From: Nocardia tenerifensis NBRC 101015
GTDB taxonomy: Bacteria; Actinomycetota; Actinomycetes; Mycobacteriales; Mycobacteriaceae
Reading direction: 5' to 3'
Assembly: GCF_000308715.1 (NCBI RefSeq)
Contig: NZ_BAGH01000119.1
Span: forward strand, 1-64,000
Length of the DNA: 64,000 nt
Positions 1 to 8,943 of this stretch are shown piece by piece. Under the pieces are notes generated by a model. The model saw only the letters and a list, made by a program, of their open reading frames with translations, was not told where the DNA came from and did not search any database. Numbering within the stretch: position 1 is the stretch's first letter; each line of letters starts with the position of its first letter. The position numbers were made by a program, and so were the translations under genes.

Positions 1-1514
1 GCGGCGATGGCGCGGTCGAGCTCACCGTCGGCGGCCACCGCGTCGTGGAAGGCGTCGAGCGGGTCGGCCGAGGCGGCGGCCGTCGCCTTGTCCAGAGCCG
101 CTTGTGCGCTCGCGGTCGCGGCGGCCAGTTCCGGTCCGCCGTAGCCGGAAAGCTCTGTGGCGGAGGCGATATCGCGGCGCAGCTCATCGAGCACCGCGGG
201 CAGTCCGTCGCGGGCCTGCTGAATGTCGGCGGCCGCGTTGACGACCCCGTCGAGCAGGGCGCGGGCCTGGCCGACGGCCGCCTCGGCGGAGCGGATCGCG
301 GCGACCGCGCCGCCCTGCTTGCCCACCGGCTGGGTGAGCGCCGCCCGGCCCGCGTCGATGTTCTGCTCCGCGAAGGCGATTCGTTCGCGCGCCATGGTCA
401 CGTTGTCGTGGATGGGGGCGAGCACGCTGGGCGGGTGTGCGGCGGTGAGCCGGGCGAGCTCCGCCTCGGCGTCGGGCAGGCGGCTCTTCAGCTCGACCAG
501 ATCCCTTGTGAGCCCGTCCAATCGGTCGGCGGCGTTGATCAGCAGGTTGCGCATGGCGTCGAACTCGGCGACCTGAGCGTCGAGTTCTCGATCGGCTCGG
601 CCGACCGTGCCGATCAGGTCGACGAGCAGGGTGCGCTGCTCGTCCGGCGTCTCGGGGATGGCGTCGTCGAGTCGCTGCCTGATCGAGAACGCTTTGGAGG
701 CCGCGGTTTTCGCGTGCTCGAGCGCGGTGGTGAAGGGCAGCGTCGCGGTCGCGCCGAACTCGCCCGTCGCCAGCTCCAGCTCCTCGGCGCTGGTGCGGAT
801 CGCGTTGTCGATCTCGACCAGCGCCTCGCGCGAGCGCGCGTGCAGCGCCTCCAGGGGGAGTGCGGCGAGCGCGGTGGTGTTGTCCGGGTCCACCTCGCGC
901 GCCACGGCGAGGTCGGCCCGCGCGCGGTCGCGACGCCGTTTGCGCGCGAACAGCAGCAGGCCGCCGACCACGAGCACGACCAGCGCGCCGATGACCAGCA
1001 GAAACCTGAGGTCGAGGCCGCCGTTCTGCATGTCCGACCGCAGCCCGTCCGCCGTGACGATGCCCGCGTCGGCCCACCGGCCGTCGCGCAGCGCGGGCTC
1101 CACCTCACGCGTCAGCAGGCTGTCCAGCTCGGAATCGCTGACGCCGCTGGGCAATTCACCGTCGAGCCGGTACGAGTGCTCCTGCGTGGCGATCGCCAGC
1201 AGCAGATCGCGGCCGCCGAACTCGGACTTCGCCGCCGTGCGCTGCGCCCACGCCTCCGGCCCGAGGCCGTCGAAATCGCGCACATAGACGACCCACAGCC
1301 GGATCTGCTGATCGGCGTACAGCTGATCCACCGCCGACCGCACCCGATCCATTTGCCCGCCGCTCAGCACCTTCGCCGAATCGACCACATAGGTGTCCAT
1401 CCGCAGCGGAGCCTCCGCCACCCCGGTCGGCGCGCCGAGCAGGCCACCTCCCGCGAGCAACACACTCAGCACCAGCCAGGAAGTCCAGCGGGCAACACGA
1501 TTCGGCAGCGACAT
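1..1514 (-). CDS. TPM-domain membrane protein (3' end outside window)
   Basis: The reading frame opens at an ATG at 1512-1514 and runs off the left edge, so about 504 residues are visible and the C-terminus is missing. It has a signal peptide (charged start, then a hydrophobic stretch to about residue 30), a TPM domain around residues 40-165 (starting near TYVVDSAKVLSGGQ), one membrane helix (FLLVIGALVVLVVGGLLLF), a basic stretch, and a long Ala/Glu/Arg-rich coiled-coil region. I recall the same kind of protein (Rv2345) beside dgt and dnaG in Mycobacterium tuberculosis, so this looks like conserved synteny. TPM domains are linked to membrane or photosystem assembly and phosphatase-like folds; the role here is unknown. 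It is divergent from the MBL gene at 2241. Confidence 0.8.
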   Translation of the reverse strand, partial: MSLPNRVARWTSWLVLSVLLAGGGLLGAPTGVAEAPLRMDTYVVDSAKVLSGGQMDRVRSAVDQLYADQQIRLWVVYVRDFDGLGPEAWAQRTAAKSEFGGRDLLLAIATQEHSYRLDGELPSGVSDSELDSLLTREVEPALRDGRWADAGIVTADGLRSDMQNGGLDLRFLLVIGALVVLVVGGLLLFARKRRRDRARADLAVAREVDPDNTTALAALPLEALHARSREALVEIDNAIRTSAEELELATGEFGATATLPFTTALEHAKTAASKAFSIRQRLDDAIPETPDEQRTLLVDLIGTVGRADRELDAQVAEFDAMRNLLINAADRLDGLTRDLVELKSRLPDAEAELARLTAAHPPSVLAPIHDNVTMARERIAFAEQNIDAGRAALTQPVGKQGGAVAAIRSAEAAVGQARALLDGVVNAAADIQQARDGLPAVLDELRRDIASATELSGYGGPELAAATASAQAALDKATAAASADPLDAFHDAVAADGELDRAIA

Positions 1515-2240
1515 GCCATGAATCTATCGCGCGACCGAGTCCTCGGGCTGCTGGTCAGCGCCCAACCGGATATGCGACGAGCTCGCCCACCTGCCTCCGA
1601 TGGCATCCGGTCTCGAGCGACGGCATGCGTAATCCCGGCGATCCGGAGCGAGGGCTGAGTATCCCCATTCGATCGGCCGGTCGGAGCGGGGGTTGGAGTG
1701 TCCGCCTTGGCGCGGCTGGCTCGGAGCAGGGCCTGAAGAATCCATGTTGGAGCGGCCGGTTGGGGATTCGCGTCGGCGTGGCCGGATCATGGCGACGGCT
1801 GGAGTATCCCTGTTCGGGCGGCCGGTCCGAGCGGGAGCTGGAGTATTGGCGTTGTTTCGAAGCGAGGCTCGAGTATCGGCATCCGTGTGCCAGGTTGAAG
1901 CGAGGTTTGGAGCGTCCGTGTTCGTGCGCCCGAGGCTGTGCCGCGGTAGCCGGGCAGCCCGGAGCTGCGGCGTGCCGGGAACGAGGTGGTGTCTCGGCGA
2001 TGAGCCTCGCGCTCGTGTTTTGGCGTGTCTTCCTGCGTGCCGAGTCGGCGCAGCGCTTTGGCGCGCCCGCCCGAAGCAGCCACATCCTTCCAGAATCAGC
2101 ACCCTGCAATAGGTGCGCTCCCAGTAAAGAGTGCGACTTCGGCGAGGCGCCCGGTGTGTGGACTGTAAAGCCGACACACGGCAGCAACATGACGGTCGCG
2201 GCGAACTGCACGAGCGGTCGTCGCTCGATAGCATCGACGT
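1515..2240. other. 726-nt intergenic region with degenerate 39-nt repeats
   Basis: This lies between the divergent TPM and MBL genes. Several frames are open on both strands, but none starts with a good ribosome binding site or gives a recognisable protein. Most of the left half is the degenerate repeat block annotated separately. The right half (about 1950-2240) shows nothing specific and should hold the promoters for both flanking genes. Confidence 0.6.
1657..1949. repeat. Degenerate tandem repeat, 39-nt period
   Basis: Boxes resembling GGAGTATCC recur at 1657, 1696, 1735, 1802, 1841, 1871 and 1910. Four of the six spacings are exactly 39 nt; the others are 67 (39+28) and 30. Each box is followed by a GGCCGGTC-GAGCGGG-like segment. 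Because 39 is a multiple of three, the repeat keeps all frames open and gives 13-residue repeats in translation, which explains the overlapping open frames here. It is probably non-coding or a relic; copies elsewhere in the genome would show whether it is a dispersed family. Confidence 0.7.
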
Positions 2241-2918
2241 GTGATCACCATAGACCGCCCGTACACCGGTCACGTCTCGCCGGGTTCCGATCCGCAGCAG
2301 CGTGACGTCTCGGGTGCCAGCATCGTCAAGATGTCCGTCGGCGGCATGGACAACAACTGCTACCTCGTGCAATGCGCGACCACCGGGGCGGCGCTGCTGA
2401 TCGATGCCGCGAACGAGCCCGACCGCGTGCGCGAACTCATCGACCATGTGGCGCCGGGCCAGGTGGGCGTGATCGTCACGACGCATCAGCACCCCGACCA
2501 TTGGCAGGCGCTGAAGGAGACGGCCGCCGCCACCGGGGCGCCCACCGCCGCACACGAACTCGACGCCGGCCCGCTCCCCGTCAGCCCGGACCGCCTGCTC
2601 GCCGACGGGGACCGCATCGACGTCGGCGACCTCACCCTCGAGGTCATCCACCTGCGCGGCCACACCCCGGGTTCGGTCACCCTCGCCCTCACCGACGGCG
2701 ACGGACGCGTCCATCTCTTCACCGGCGACTCCCTGTTCCCCGGCGGCCTCGGCCGCACCACCGACCCGGCCGACTTCGACTCCCTCTACACCGACGTCAC
2801 CACCAAGCTTTTCGCCCGCTACCCCGACGACACCGTCGTCTACCCCGGCCACGGCGACGACACCACCCTCGGCGCCGAACGCCCGAGCCTGCCCGAGTGG
2901 CGGGAACGCGGCTGGTAA
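2241..2918 (+). CDS. MBL-fold metallo-hydrolase
   Basis: A 225-residue protein from a GTG start at 2241. It has the metallo-beta-lactamase fold metal-binding signature HQHPDHW (residues about 84-90), a later histidine in the RGHTPGS motif, the GDSLFPGG motif and a C-terminal PGHGDDT motif. These are ligands for a two-metal hydrolase site of the glyoxalase II / RNase Z-like superfamily. The length suits a small cytosolic thioesterase or glyoxalase II-like enzyme; the substrate cannot be told. It is the first of a same-strand run leading to the YdcF, dgt and dnaG genes. A start at the GTG or a little downstream is possible. Confidence 0.85.
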   Translation: MITIDRPYTGHVSPGSDPQQRDVSGASIVKMSVGGMDNNCYLVQCATTGAALLIDAANEPDRVRELIDHVAPGQVGVIVTTHQHPDHWQALKETAAATGAPTAAHELDAGPLPVSPDRLLADGDRIDVGDLTLEVIHLRGHTPGSVTLALTDGDGRVHLFTGDSLFPGGLGRTTDPADFDSLYTDVTTKLFARYPDDTVVYPGHGDDTTLGAERPSLPEWRERGW

Positions 2919-2955
2919 CGGAGCTTCGAGACGGTCAGTCGCCCGAATAGCTGGA

Positions 2956-3681
2956 GTGAAACGCACGTACTGGCAGACTTGGGGAGTGGATTCGCCAACG
3001 ATGCGCGCTCGAGCCGATGCGGCACCCGGCCCCGTCCCGCAGCGAGGCAACGGGGTGGGGGTGTTGCGTTGGCTACGACGGTTGATCGTCGGGTCGGCTT
3101 TGATGGGGGTGGTGCTGGTCGGCGGTACGGCGTTTCGGGTGTGGCAGGTGGCGCGCATCGATGATTATTCGACGGCCGACGCCATCGTGGTGCTCGGCGC
3201 CGCGCAGTACTCCGGCACACCGTCCTCGGTGTTCGAGGCGCGACTGGATCAGGCTTATCGGCTGTTCCGGCTCGGCGTGGCGCCGCGGGTGATCACCGTC
3301 GGCGGCAAGCAGGAGGGTGATTTGTACACCGAGGCGGCGTCCGGCAAGAACTATCTGCAGTCGCGTGGGGTGCCGAGCGACAAGATCCTGGCCGTCGAGA
3401 CCGGTTCGGACACCCTGCGCAGCATCGAGGCGGTCGCGACGGCCATGCAGGCCCGTGACATGAACTCCGCGGTGCTGGTCAGCGACCCGTGGCACTCGCT
3501 GCGCACCCGCACCATGGCCCGCGACGAGGGCCTCGACGCCTGGACCGCGCCGACCAGGACCGGCCCCGCCGTCTACACCCGCGAGTCGCAGGCGCACGGA
3601 ATAGCCAGGGAGACAGGCGCTTTGCTCTGGTATCAGCTCACTCATTTCGCGGCGGACTTCGCCTACACGGCGGGTCAGTAG
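2956..3681 (+). CDS. YdcF/SanA-family (DUF218) membrane-anchored protein
   Basis: Up to 241 residues; a GTG start at 2986 would give a slightly shorter protein. After a basic N-terminus there is one hydrophobic anchor ([16 protein letters not shown]), then the DUF218 fold: [16 protein letters not shown] near residue 75, the [15 protein letters not shown] segment, and SDPWHSLRT near residue 176. Family members act at the cell envelope (SanA and ElyC affect peptidoglycan or vancomycin tolerance), but no enzyme activity is firmly known. Its TAG stop overlaps the GTG of dgt by one base, so the two are likely translationally coupled. A second DUF218 protein is at 40462. Confidence 0.85.
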   Translation: MKRTYWQTWGVDSPTMRARADAAPGPVPQRGNGVGVLRWLRRLIVGSALMGVVLVGGTAFRVWQVARIDDYSTADAIVVLGAAQYSGTPSSVFEARLDQAYRLFRLGVAPRVITVGGKQEGDLYTEAASGKNYLQSRGVPSDKILAVETGSDTLRSIEAVATAMQARDMNSAVLVSDPWHSLRTRTMARDEGLDAWTAPTRTGPAVYTRESQAHGIARETGALLWYQLTHFAADFAYTAGQ

Positions 3682-4940
3682 TGCGCGGATACACCGAGCA
3701 CGACTACGAGCGACTGGTCGCCGAGCGCCCCAAGACCGCCGGGCTCGGTCCGCCGCGCAGCGAGTTCGAGACCGGGCATCGCACCGAGTTCGCCCGCGAC
3801 CGCGCCAGGGTCCTGCACTCCGCGGCCCTGCGCCGCCTCGCCGACAAGACCCAGGTCATGGGTCCGCGCGACGGCGACACCCCGCGCACCCGGCTCACCC
3901 ACTCGATCGAGGTCGCCCAGATCGGCCGCAGCATCGCCGACGGCCTCGGCTGCGACCCCGACCTGGTCGACCTGGCCGGGCTCGCCCACGACATCGGCCA
4001 CCCGCCCTACGGCCACAACGGCGAGCGGGCACTCGACGTCTTCGCCGACGCGCACGGCGGTTTCGAGGGCAACGCGCAGAACCTGCGCATCCTCACCCGT
4101 CTCGAGCCGAAGGTGCTCGACGCCGGCGGCGCGAGCGCGGGCCTCAACCTGACCCGCGCCTCCCTCGACGCCGCTCTCAAATACCCCTGGGGCAGAACGG
4201 GTTCCGGCACCAAGTTCGGCGCCTACGACATCGACCTCGACCGGCTCGCGTGGATCCGCGAGGGCGCGCCGGACCGCCGCCGCAGCCTGGAGTGCCAGAT
4301 CATGGACTGGTCCGACGACGTCGCGTACTCCGTGCACGACGTCGAGGACGGCGTGATCGCGGGCCGCATCGACCTGCGCGCCCTCGCCGACCCCGCCGAG
4401 CAGGCGGCGCTGGCCCGCCTCGGCCACCACAAGCACTACTCGCTGTCGGCGGACGAACTGGTCGCCGCCGCCCAGCGGCTCTCCGAACTGCCGGTCGTCG
4501 CCGCGGTCACCGACTACGACGGCACGCTCGCCAGTTCGGTTGCGCTCAAACGACTCACCAGCGAACTGGTCGGCCGCTTCGCCACCGCCGCCATCTCCGC
4601 GACCCGCGAGACCGCGGGCAGCGACCGGCTCTCCCGCTACGGCGCCGACCTCGAGGTCCCGCATGTGGTCGCGGCGGAGGTCGCCGTGCTCAAAACCGTC
4701 GCGCTTCGCTACGTCATGTCCGATCCGGACCACCGGCTCCGCCAGGAGGCCCAGCGCGAGCGCATCCACGCCGTCGCCGAGGGGCTGCTTGCCGATGCGC
4801 CGCGCAGTCTCGACCCGCTGCTGCTCCCGTGGTGGGACGCCGCTACCGACGACACCGCGCGGGTGCGGGTGATCGTGGACCAGATCGCGTCCTACACCGA
4901 GAGCAGGCTCGAGCGAGTCGCGGCGTCGCTCGGTCGGTGA
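3681..4940 (+). CDS. dgt: Deoxyguanosinetriphosphate triphosphohydrolase-like protein
   Basis: A 419-residue HD-domain protein. The upstream-open frame reaches 3489, but the GTG at 3681, sharing a base with the preceding stop (TAGTG), gives the family N-terminus [17 protein letters not shown]. The dGTPase HD signature is clear: [13 protein letters not shown] (about residue 70) supplies the first His, and [14 protein letters not shown] (about residue 101) supplies the HD pair and following His. A later [16 protein letters not shown] segment gives the last Asp ligand. Such enzymes hydrolyse dNTPs to deoxynucleoside and triphosphate. Its place immediately before dnaG matches mycobacteria. Confidence 0.95.
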   Translation: MRGYTEHDYERLVAERPKTAGLGPPRSEFETGHRTEFARDRARVLHSAALRRLADKTQVMGPRDGDTPRTRLTHSIEVAQIGRSIADGLGCDPDLVDLAGLAHDIGHPPYGHNGERALDVFADAHGGFEGNAQNLRILTRLEPKVLDAGGASAGLNLTRASLDAALKYPWGRTGSGTKFGAYDIDLDRLAWIREGAPDRRRSLECQIMDWSDDVAYSVHDVEDGVIAGRIDLRALADPAEQAALARLGHHKHYSLSADELVAAAQRLSELPVVAAVTDYDGTLASSVALKRLTSELVGRFATAAISATRETAGSDRLSRYGADLEVPHVVAAEVAVLKTVALRYVMSDPDHRLRQEAQRERIHAVAEGLLADAPRSLDPLLLPWWDAATDDTARVRVIVDQIASYTESRLERVAASLGR

Positions 4941-5066
4941 TACGCGGAGTCGCGTCGGGCGTGCGGCGCGGGAATGTGATTTAACCTACGTCTTTCTCGC
5001 CAACCGCGCCGTCGAGCCGGAGCCCGTAGGTGAAGAAGGTCGGTCTCGACGGGTACGCTCACTGCC

Positions 5067-6992
5067 GTGCCCGGACGACTCCCTGATCGCGATATAGCGG
5101 CGATACGTGACCGCGTCCGCATCGAAGACATTGTGGGGGAATACGTCGCGCTCAAGCGCGCCGGCGCCGACTCCATGAAGGGGTTGTGCCCGTTCCACGA
5201 CGAGAAGTCGCCGTCGTTCCACGTGCGGCCGAATCACGGCCTCTTCCACTGCTTCGGCTGCGGCGAGGGCGGTGACGTCTTCGCGTTCCTGCAGAAGATC
5301 GACCACGTCGGCTTCGTCGAGGCGGTCGAGCAGATGGCCGACCGGATCGGCTACCAGATCAACTACGAGGGCGGCGGCACCTCGGTGCAGCGCGACCGCG
5401 GCACCCGGGCCAGGCTCGTCGCCGCCAACGCCGCCGCGCACGAGTTCTACATGGCCCAGCTGCGCGAGCCCGGCGCCGAGACGGCCCGAAAGTTTCTCAC
5501 CGACCGTAACTTCGATGCCGCCGCCGCCCAGCAGTTCGGCTGTGGCTACGCGCCCGCGGGCTGGGACACACTGACAAAGCATCTGCTGCGCAAGGGTTTC
5601 GAGTTCAAGGAGCTGGAGGGCGCGGGCCTGTCCAGGCAGGGGCAGCGCGGTCCGATCGACCGGTTCCATCGCAGGCTGCTCTGGCCGATCCGCAACCTCG
5701 GCGGCGACGTCATCGGGTTCGGCGCGCGCAAGCTCTTCGACGACGACACCATGTCGGGGAAGTACATCAACACCCCGGAAACCATCCTGTACAAGAAGTC
5801 TCAGGTGCTGTTCGGCCTCGACCTCGCCAAGCGGGAGATCGCCAAGGGGCATCAGGCCGTCGTCGTCGAGGGCTACACCGACGTCATGGCCATGCACCTG
5901 GCCGGCGTGAAGACCGCCGTCGCCTCGTGCGGCACCGCCTTCGGCGACGAGCACCTCGCGCTGTTGCGCAGGCTGATGCTCGACGACAACTTCTGGCGCG
6001 GCGAGATCATCTACACCTTCGACGGCGACGCGGCGGGCCAGGCGGCGGCGCTGAAAGCCTTTGCGGGCGACCAGAAGCTGGCCGGGCAGACCTACATCGC
6101 CGTCGCCCCCGACGGCCAGGACCCGTGCGAGCTACGCCAGCACTCCGGCGACGGCGCCGTCCGCGACCTCGTGGCGCGGCGAACCCCCCTGTATGAGTTC
6201 GTGATTCGCGGCCTGCTCGCCGACCACAACCTCGACACTGCCGAGGGCCAGGTCGAGGCGTTGCGCCGGGCGATCCCCGTGGTCGCGCAGATCAAGGACA
6301 ACGCCCTGCGCAAGGCGTACGCGACGAAGCTGGCCGGCTGGGTCGGCTGGGACGACATCCAGACCGTCGTCCGCCGCGTCGGCGACGAGGCCAAGCGCAA
6401 CCGTTCCGGTGGTGGCAGTGCGAACGGGCGGCAGGCGCCCGGTGCCCCCAAGCCCGAGGTGGTCGCCGAACACCCTGCGGCGCGGCCCAATCCGAACGAT
6501 CCGACCCTCATGCCGCAGCGTCAGGTACTCGCCGCGGCGTTGCAGTATCCGGCCATGGCCGGGGCGGTGTTCGACTCGCTCGAGGCAGACGCCTTCACCC
6601 ACCCCGCCTACGCGGCGGTTCGGTTGTTGATCGCCGAGGTCGGCGGCACCGGGGCCGGACTCGGAGGAGCCGAGTGGGTCAATGCCGTCGCGGACCGCAC
6701 CGACGACCTGACCATGCGGGCATTGCTCTCCGAGCTGGCCAACGAGCCCTTGCCGGTCAAGAACGAGGCGGGTATTCCGCGGTTCGTCGCAGGGGTGTTG
6801 GCGCGCACGCAGGAGGCGTGGGTCGGGCGGCAGATCGCCGAGCTGAAGTCGAAGTTGCAACGGGTGTCGTCCACCGAGCAGCCCGAGGCGTATATGGCGT
6901 TGTTCGGTGATCTGGTGGCGTTGGAGCAGTATCGCAAGAGTCTGTTGACACAGGCGATGGGGAGCCACGACGACTTCGCCACGGGAGCTTGA
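5067..6992 (+). CDS. dnaG: DNA primase
   Basis: A 641-residue bacterial primase from a GTG start (PGRLPDRDIAAIRDRVRIED). It makes RNA primers at the replication fork together with DnaB helicase. The N-terminal CHC2 zinc ribbon is C41, H44, C62 and C65. The catalytic core follows, with a TOPRIM domain showing VVEGYTDVMAMHLAG near residue 267 and TFDGDAAGQAA near residue 319, the acidic metal-binding motifs. The C-terminal part after a Gly/Pro-rich linker (about residue 450-480) is the DnaB-interacting region. Length and domain order are normal. The gap from dgt is 126 nt, so it probably has its own promoter. Confidence 0.97.
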   Translation: MPGRLPDRDIAAIRDRVRIEDIVGEYVALKRAGADSMKGLCPFHDEKSPSFHVRPNHGLFHCFGCGEGGDVFAFLQKIDHVGFVEAVEQMADRIGYQINYEGGGTSVQRDRGTRARLVAANAAAHEFYMAQLREPGAETARKFLTDRNFDAAAAQQFGCGYAPAGWDTLTKHLLRKGFEFKELEGAGLSRQGQRGPIDRFHRRLLWPIRNLGGDVIGFGARKLFDDDTMSGKYINTPETILYKKSQVLFGLDLAKREIAKGHQAVVVEGYTDVMAMHLAGVKTAVASCGTAFGDEHLALLRRLMLDDNFWRGEIIYTFDGDAAGQAAALKAFAGDQKLAGQTYIAVAPDGQDPCELRQHSGDGAVRDLVARRTPLYEFVIRGLLADHNLDTAEGQVEALRRAIPVVAQIKDNALRKAYATKLAGWVGWDDIQTVVRRVGDEAKRNRSGGGSANGRQAPGAPKPEVVAEHPAARPNPNDPTLMPQRQVLAAALQYPAMAGAVFDSLEADAFTHPAYAAVRLLIAEVGGTGAGLGGAEWVNAVADRTDDLTMRALLSELANEPLPVKNEAGIPRFVAGVLARTQEAWVGRQIAELKSKLQRVSSTEQPEAYMALFGDLVALEQYRKSLLTQAMGSHDDFATGA

Positions 6993-7143
6993 GAACTCGC
7001 GTCGGCGAGTTATGAGCTGGGCACGAGCTGGATCAGTCCCACGGCCTGGTCCACGGCGAATGTTCCTATCCCCAGTTGGCCCGAGTACCCGAACGCCGAC
7101 AAGCCCGACCGGCAGACACTTGCCACTGATCTCACAGAGCCTC

Positions 7144-7183
7144 CACACCGTTCACAAGGGGTCGGGGCCTTGTGAACGGTGTG
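7144..7183. terminator. Perfect 15-bp inverted repeat, possible terminator
   Basis: The arms are CACACCGTTCACAAG at 7144-7158 and its exact reverse complement at 7169-7183, with a 10-nt GC-rich loop. It lies about 150 nt after dnaG. No T-tract follows, so it is either an actinobacterial-type terminator without a U-tail or a protein-binding palindrome. A further TGTGAACGG half-site follows at about 7190. Confidence 0.5.
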
Positions 7184-7320
7184 CACGGTCTGTGAACGGA
7201 CCTTCTTCCCACCGTAGCGTCGCACCCACCCACCCACCTACCTCGCCTAGCGGTCAGGAGCGCGTGCTCAGCCCCAGCGTGGTCATCTAACTGTGGTCGC
7301 GTCTAGAGCATGAAGATCGA

Positions 7321-7370
7321 CAGAGTCATATGGTCGCTGCTCAAGATCACTTAGCGGCCATATGACTCTG
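7321..7370. terminator. 18-bp inverted repeat (one mismatch), possible bidirectional terminator
   Basis: CAGAGTCATATGGTCGCT at 7321-7338 pairs with 7353-7370 with one G-T mismatch around a 14-nt loop. It sits between convergent genes, about 90 nt from the end of the minus-strand gene at 7456. The AT-rich CATATG centre of each arm is unusual for a plain terminator. Confidence 0.45.
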
Positions 7371-7455
7371 CTCGATGCACAGACGAGCCTCGGGAAGGAT
7401 TGCTCGCCCTCCAAGAGGTATGCGAACCCCCCGCAGCCAGCGCTGGTTGCGCGGT

Positions 7456-7701
7456 TCAGCGGCGGAGCTGGTCCTGCGGGACCAGGACGGTGGTGCGCTC
7501 GTCGAGCGGCTCCATGGGCTCCAGGCGCGGCTTGGTGCTGAGCTTGTCCGACAGCTTCTGCCGGCCGACGAGCACCAGCTTGCGGGTCACCGGGCTGGCC
7601 GACAGCGCACGGGTCGCCGCGCTGATCTGCTCATAGCGAGCCCGCCCGGCCTTGCTGCCGAGTACGTACCCGGCCGCCACGCCGATGATCAACCGCAGCA
7701 T
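7456..7701 (-). CDS. Small conserved hypothetical membrane protein (81 aa)
   Basis: An 81-residue protein beginning MLRLIIGVAAGYVLGSKAGR: a short glycine-rich hydrophobic N-terminus followed by a basic and polar tail rich in Arg and Lys. This pattern fits YtxH-like small membrane-associated proteins. I recall a similar small protein (Rv2342) next to dnaG in mycobacteria, so it may be a conserved neighbour. A CTCC sequence just upstream on the plus strand gives a GGAG-type ribosome binding site. Function unknown. Confidence 0.75.
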   Translation of the reverse strand: MLRLIIGVAAGYVLGSKAGRARYEQISAATRALSASPVTRKLVLVGRQKLSDKLSTKPRLEPMEPLDERTTVLVPQDQLRR

Positions 7702-7832
7702 CTCGATGTGCTCCTCCCAGTTGCCTTGTCGCCGGGTCTATCCTGCCCGACGCGCCGTGGCCGTGTCGATCCGGATGGCGGCTAGTGCTGGACCGGCCAC
7801 GAAACTCACAGCGCCCAATGAGAATCGACCAC

Positions 7833-8615
7833 ATGACTGGCCTCTCGCTGACCACCGAGCGTCGGAACGAACTGGCGGCGCTGCTGGACGACGATGTACG
7901 ACTCCGCACCGAGTATCCCCAGGTCGCCGACTATCTCGACACGGCGCCGAGGCTACGTGGCGCCGGCGACGACGCAGCCGACGCGGCATTCGATCTGCGT
8001 TTCGTGCACTTCATGACCGGCGGAGAGTCGGCGAACCCCTACTGGGACATCGTCAGGCCATCCGTGGTCGGGCGGGTGGTGAGCGGCGGGAGCGCGCGTC
8101 TCGCGTACGCGCAGACGATTTTGCAGGCGGTGTATGCCTACGCCGTGCCGTCGCCGGAGACGCTGCGCTGGTTGGAACACTTCGCGCAGGGCCGCCCCGT
8201 GCTGGAGCTGGGCGCCAGCAACGGATACTGGGCGGCGCAACTCGCGCGGCTCGGCGTGAACGTCACGGCGTTCGATTCGGCCCCGCCCGACACGTCCGAG
8301 AACGTGTCTTTTCCCGGAGCCCACGTGTGGCAGCAAATCGGGAGCCTGGACGAGTACGCCCCGCAACCAGAATCCGTGCTGTTCCTGTGCTGGCCGCCCG
8401 GCTGGGGCGATCCCATGGCTTCCCGCGCGCTACGCGGATTCGAGGAGGCGGGCGGTGAGCGCCTCGTCTTCATCGGCGAGCCCAAGGGCGGCAAGACCGG
8501 CGACGACGCCTTCTTCGATCGGCTCACCGCCGCCTGGACGTTGGAAAGCCAAGACCCCGACCATGTTTCGTGGTGGAACCTCGCCGACGACGCACAGGGG
8601 TGGGTTCGGAGGTAG
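7833..8615 (+). CDS. Putative class I SAM-dependent methyltransferase-like protein
   Basis: About 260 residues from the ATG at 7833 (TGLSLTTERRNEL); an ATG at 7818 and a GTG at 7785 are in frame. The middle has a methyltransferase motif I-like segment, VLELGASNGYWAAQLARLG, followed by an acidic strand end (VTAFDSAPPD) as expected for SAM ribose binding. Later motifs (SVLFLCWPPGWGDP) resemble motif IV with an aromatic/proline character. The N-terminal third (about 100 residues) is not a known domain to me. The substrate is unknown; a degenerate, inactive relative cannot be excluded. Confidence 0.65.
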   Translation: MTGLSLTTERRNELAALLDDDVRLRTEYPQVADYLDTAPRLRGAGDDAADAAFDLRFVHFMTGGESANPYWDIVRPSVVGRVVSGGSARLAYAQTILQAVYAYAVPSPETLRWLEHFAQGRPVLELGASNGYWAAQLARLGVNVTAFDSAPPDTSENVSFPGAHVWQQIGSLDEYAPQPESVLFLCWPPGWGDPMASRALRGFEEAGGERLVFIGEPKGGKTGDDAFFDRLTAAWTLESQDPDHVSWWNLADDAQGWVRR

Positions 8616-8644
8616 TCGGTGCCGCTTGGCCGGCACCGAATTGC

Positions 8645-8785
8645 TCAGGCGGCGAGCTCTTCTCGCTTGGCCCGATGCTCCTCGCACAGATGGCGCTGGC
8701 CACGGCGGACGAGCGCCGGGTCCAAACGCTGTGCGAAGGTCAGGTTTTCGATACGCCAGCAATCGCCGCATGTCGTGTCGCGCAT
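8645..8785 (-). CDS. Small CxxC protein (46 aa)
   Basis: The start is set by an excellent ribosome binding site: on the minus strand AAGGAGG lies five nucleotides before the ATG at 8783-8785. The 46-residue product has CGDC at residues 6-9 and a later Cys in HLCEEH (residues 32-37), a possible zinc-binding arrangement, and a basic, Glu/Arg-rich tail. A longer in-frame start upstream lacks such a site. Function unknown. It is convergent with the methyltransferase-like gene ending at 8615. Confidence 0.65.
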   Translation of the reverse strand: MRDTTCGDCWRIENLTFAQRLDPALVRRGQRHLCEEHRAKREELAA

Positions 8786-8943
8786 GTCGGCCTCCTTATT
8801 CAGTTGCTCAGCGGGTTGCCCAGGAGTGCCCACTTCGCCGAGTGCTCAGCCCTGTCTTATCCATACTCACCCCTGATGGTGGCCGGACTGTTACTTTCGC
8901 CCGTTTCATCAACCTCTCATCTGCCGGACCCATCGTGGTCGGC

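Larger units (their letters stand above)
6993..7455. other. Convergent intergenic region with two hairpins
   Basis: This 463-nt gap lies between the ends of dnaG (+) and the small gene at 7456 (-). I see no supported gene. It contains two strong inverted repeats, annotated separately, either of which could end transcription. Confidence 0.6.

Noticed and set aside
1657-1949. The tandem repeats considered as a CRISPR array
   Set aside because: Units are adjacent and degenerate with no conserved repeat separated by unique spacers, and no cas genes are present in the window.
1524-3158. A 544-codon minus-strand frame across the repeat region and the MBL gene
   Set aside because: It is kept open by the 39-nt repeats and by the antisense of the MBL gene; no motifs.
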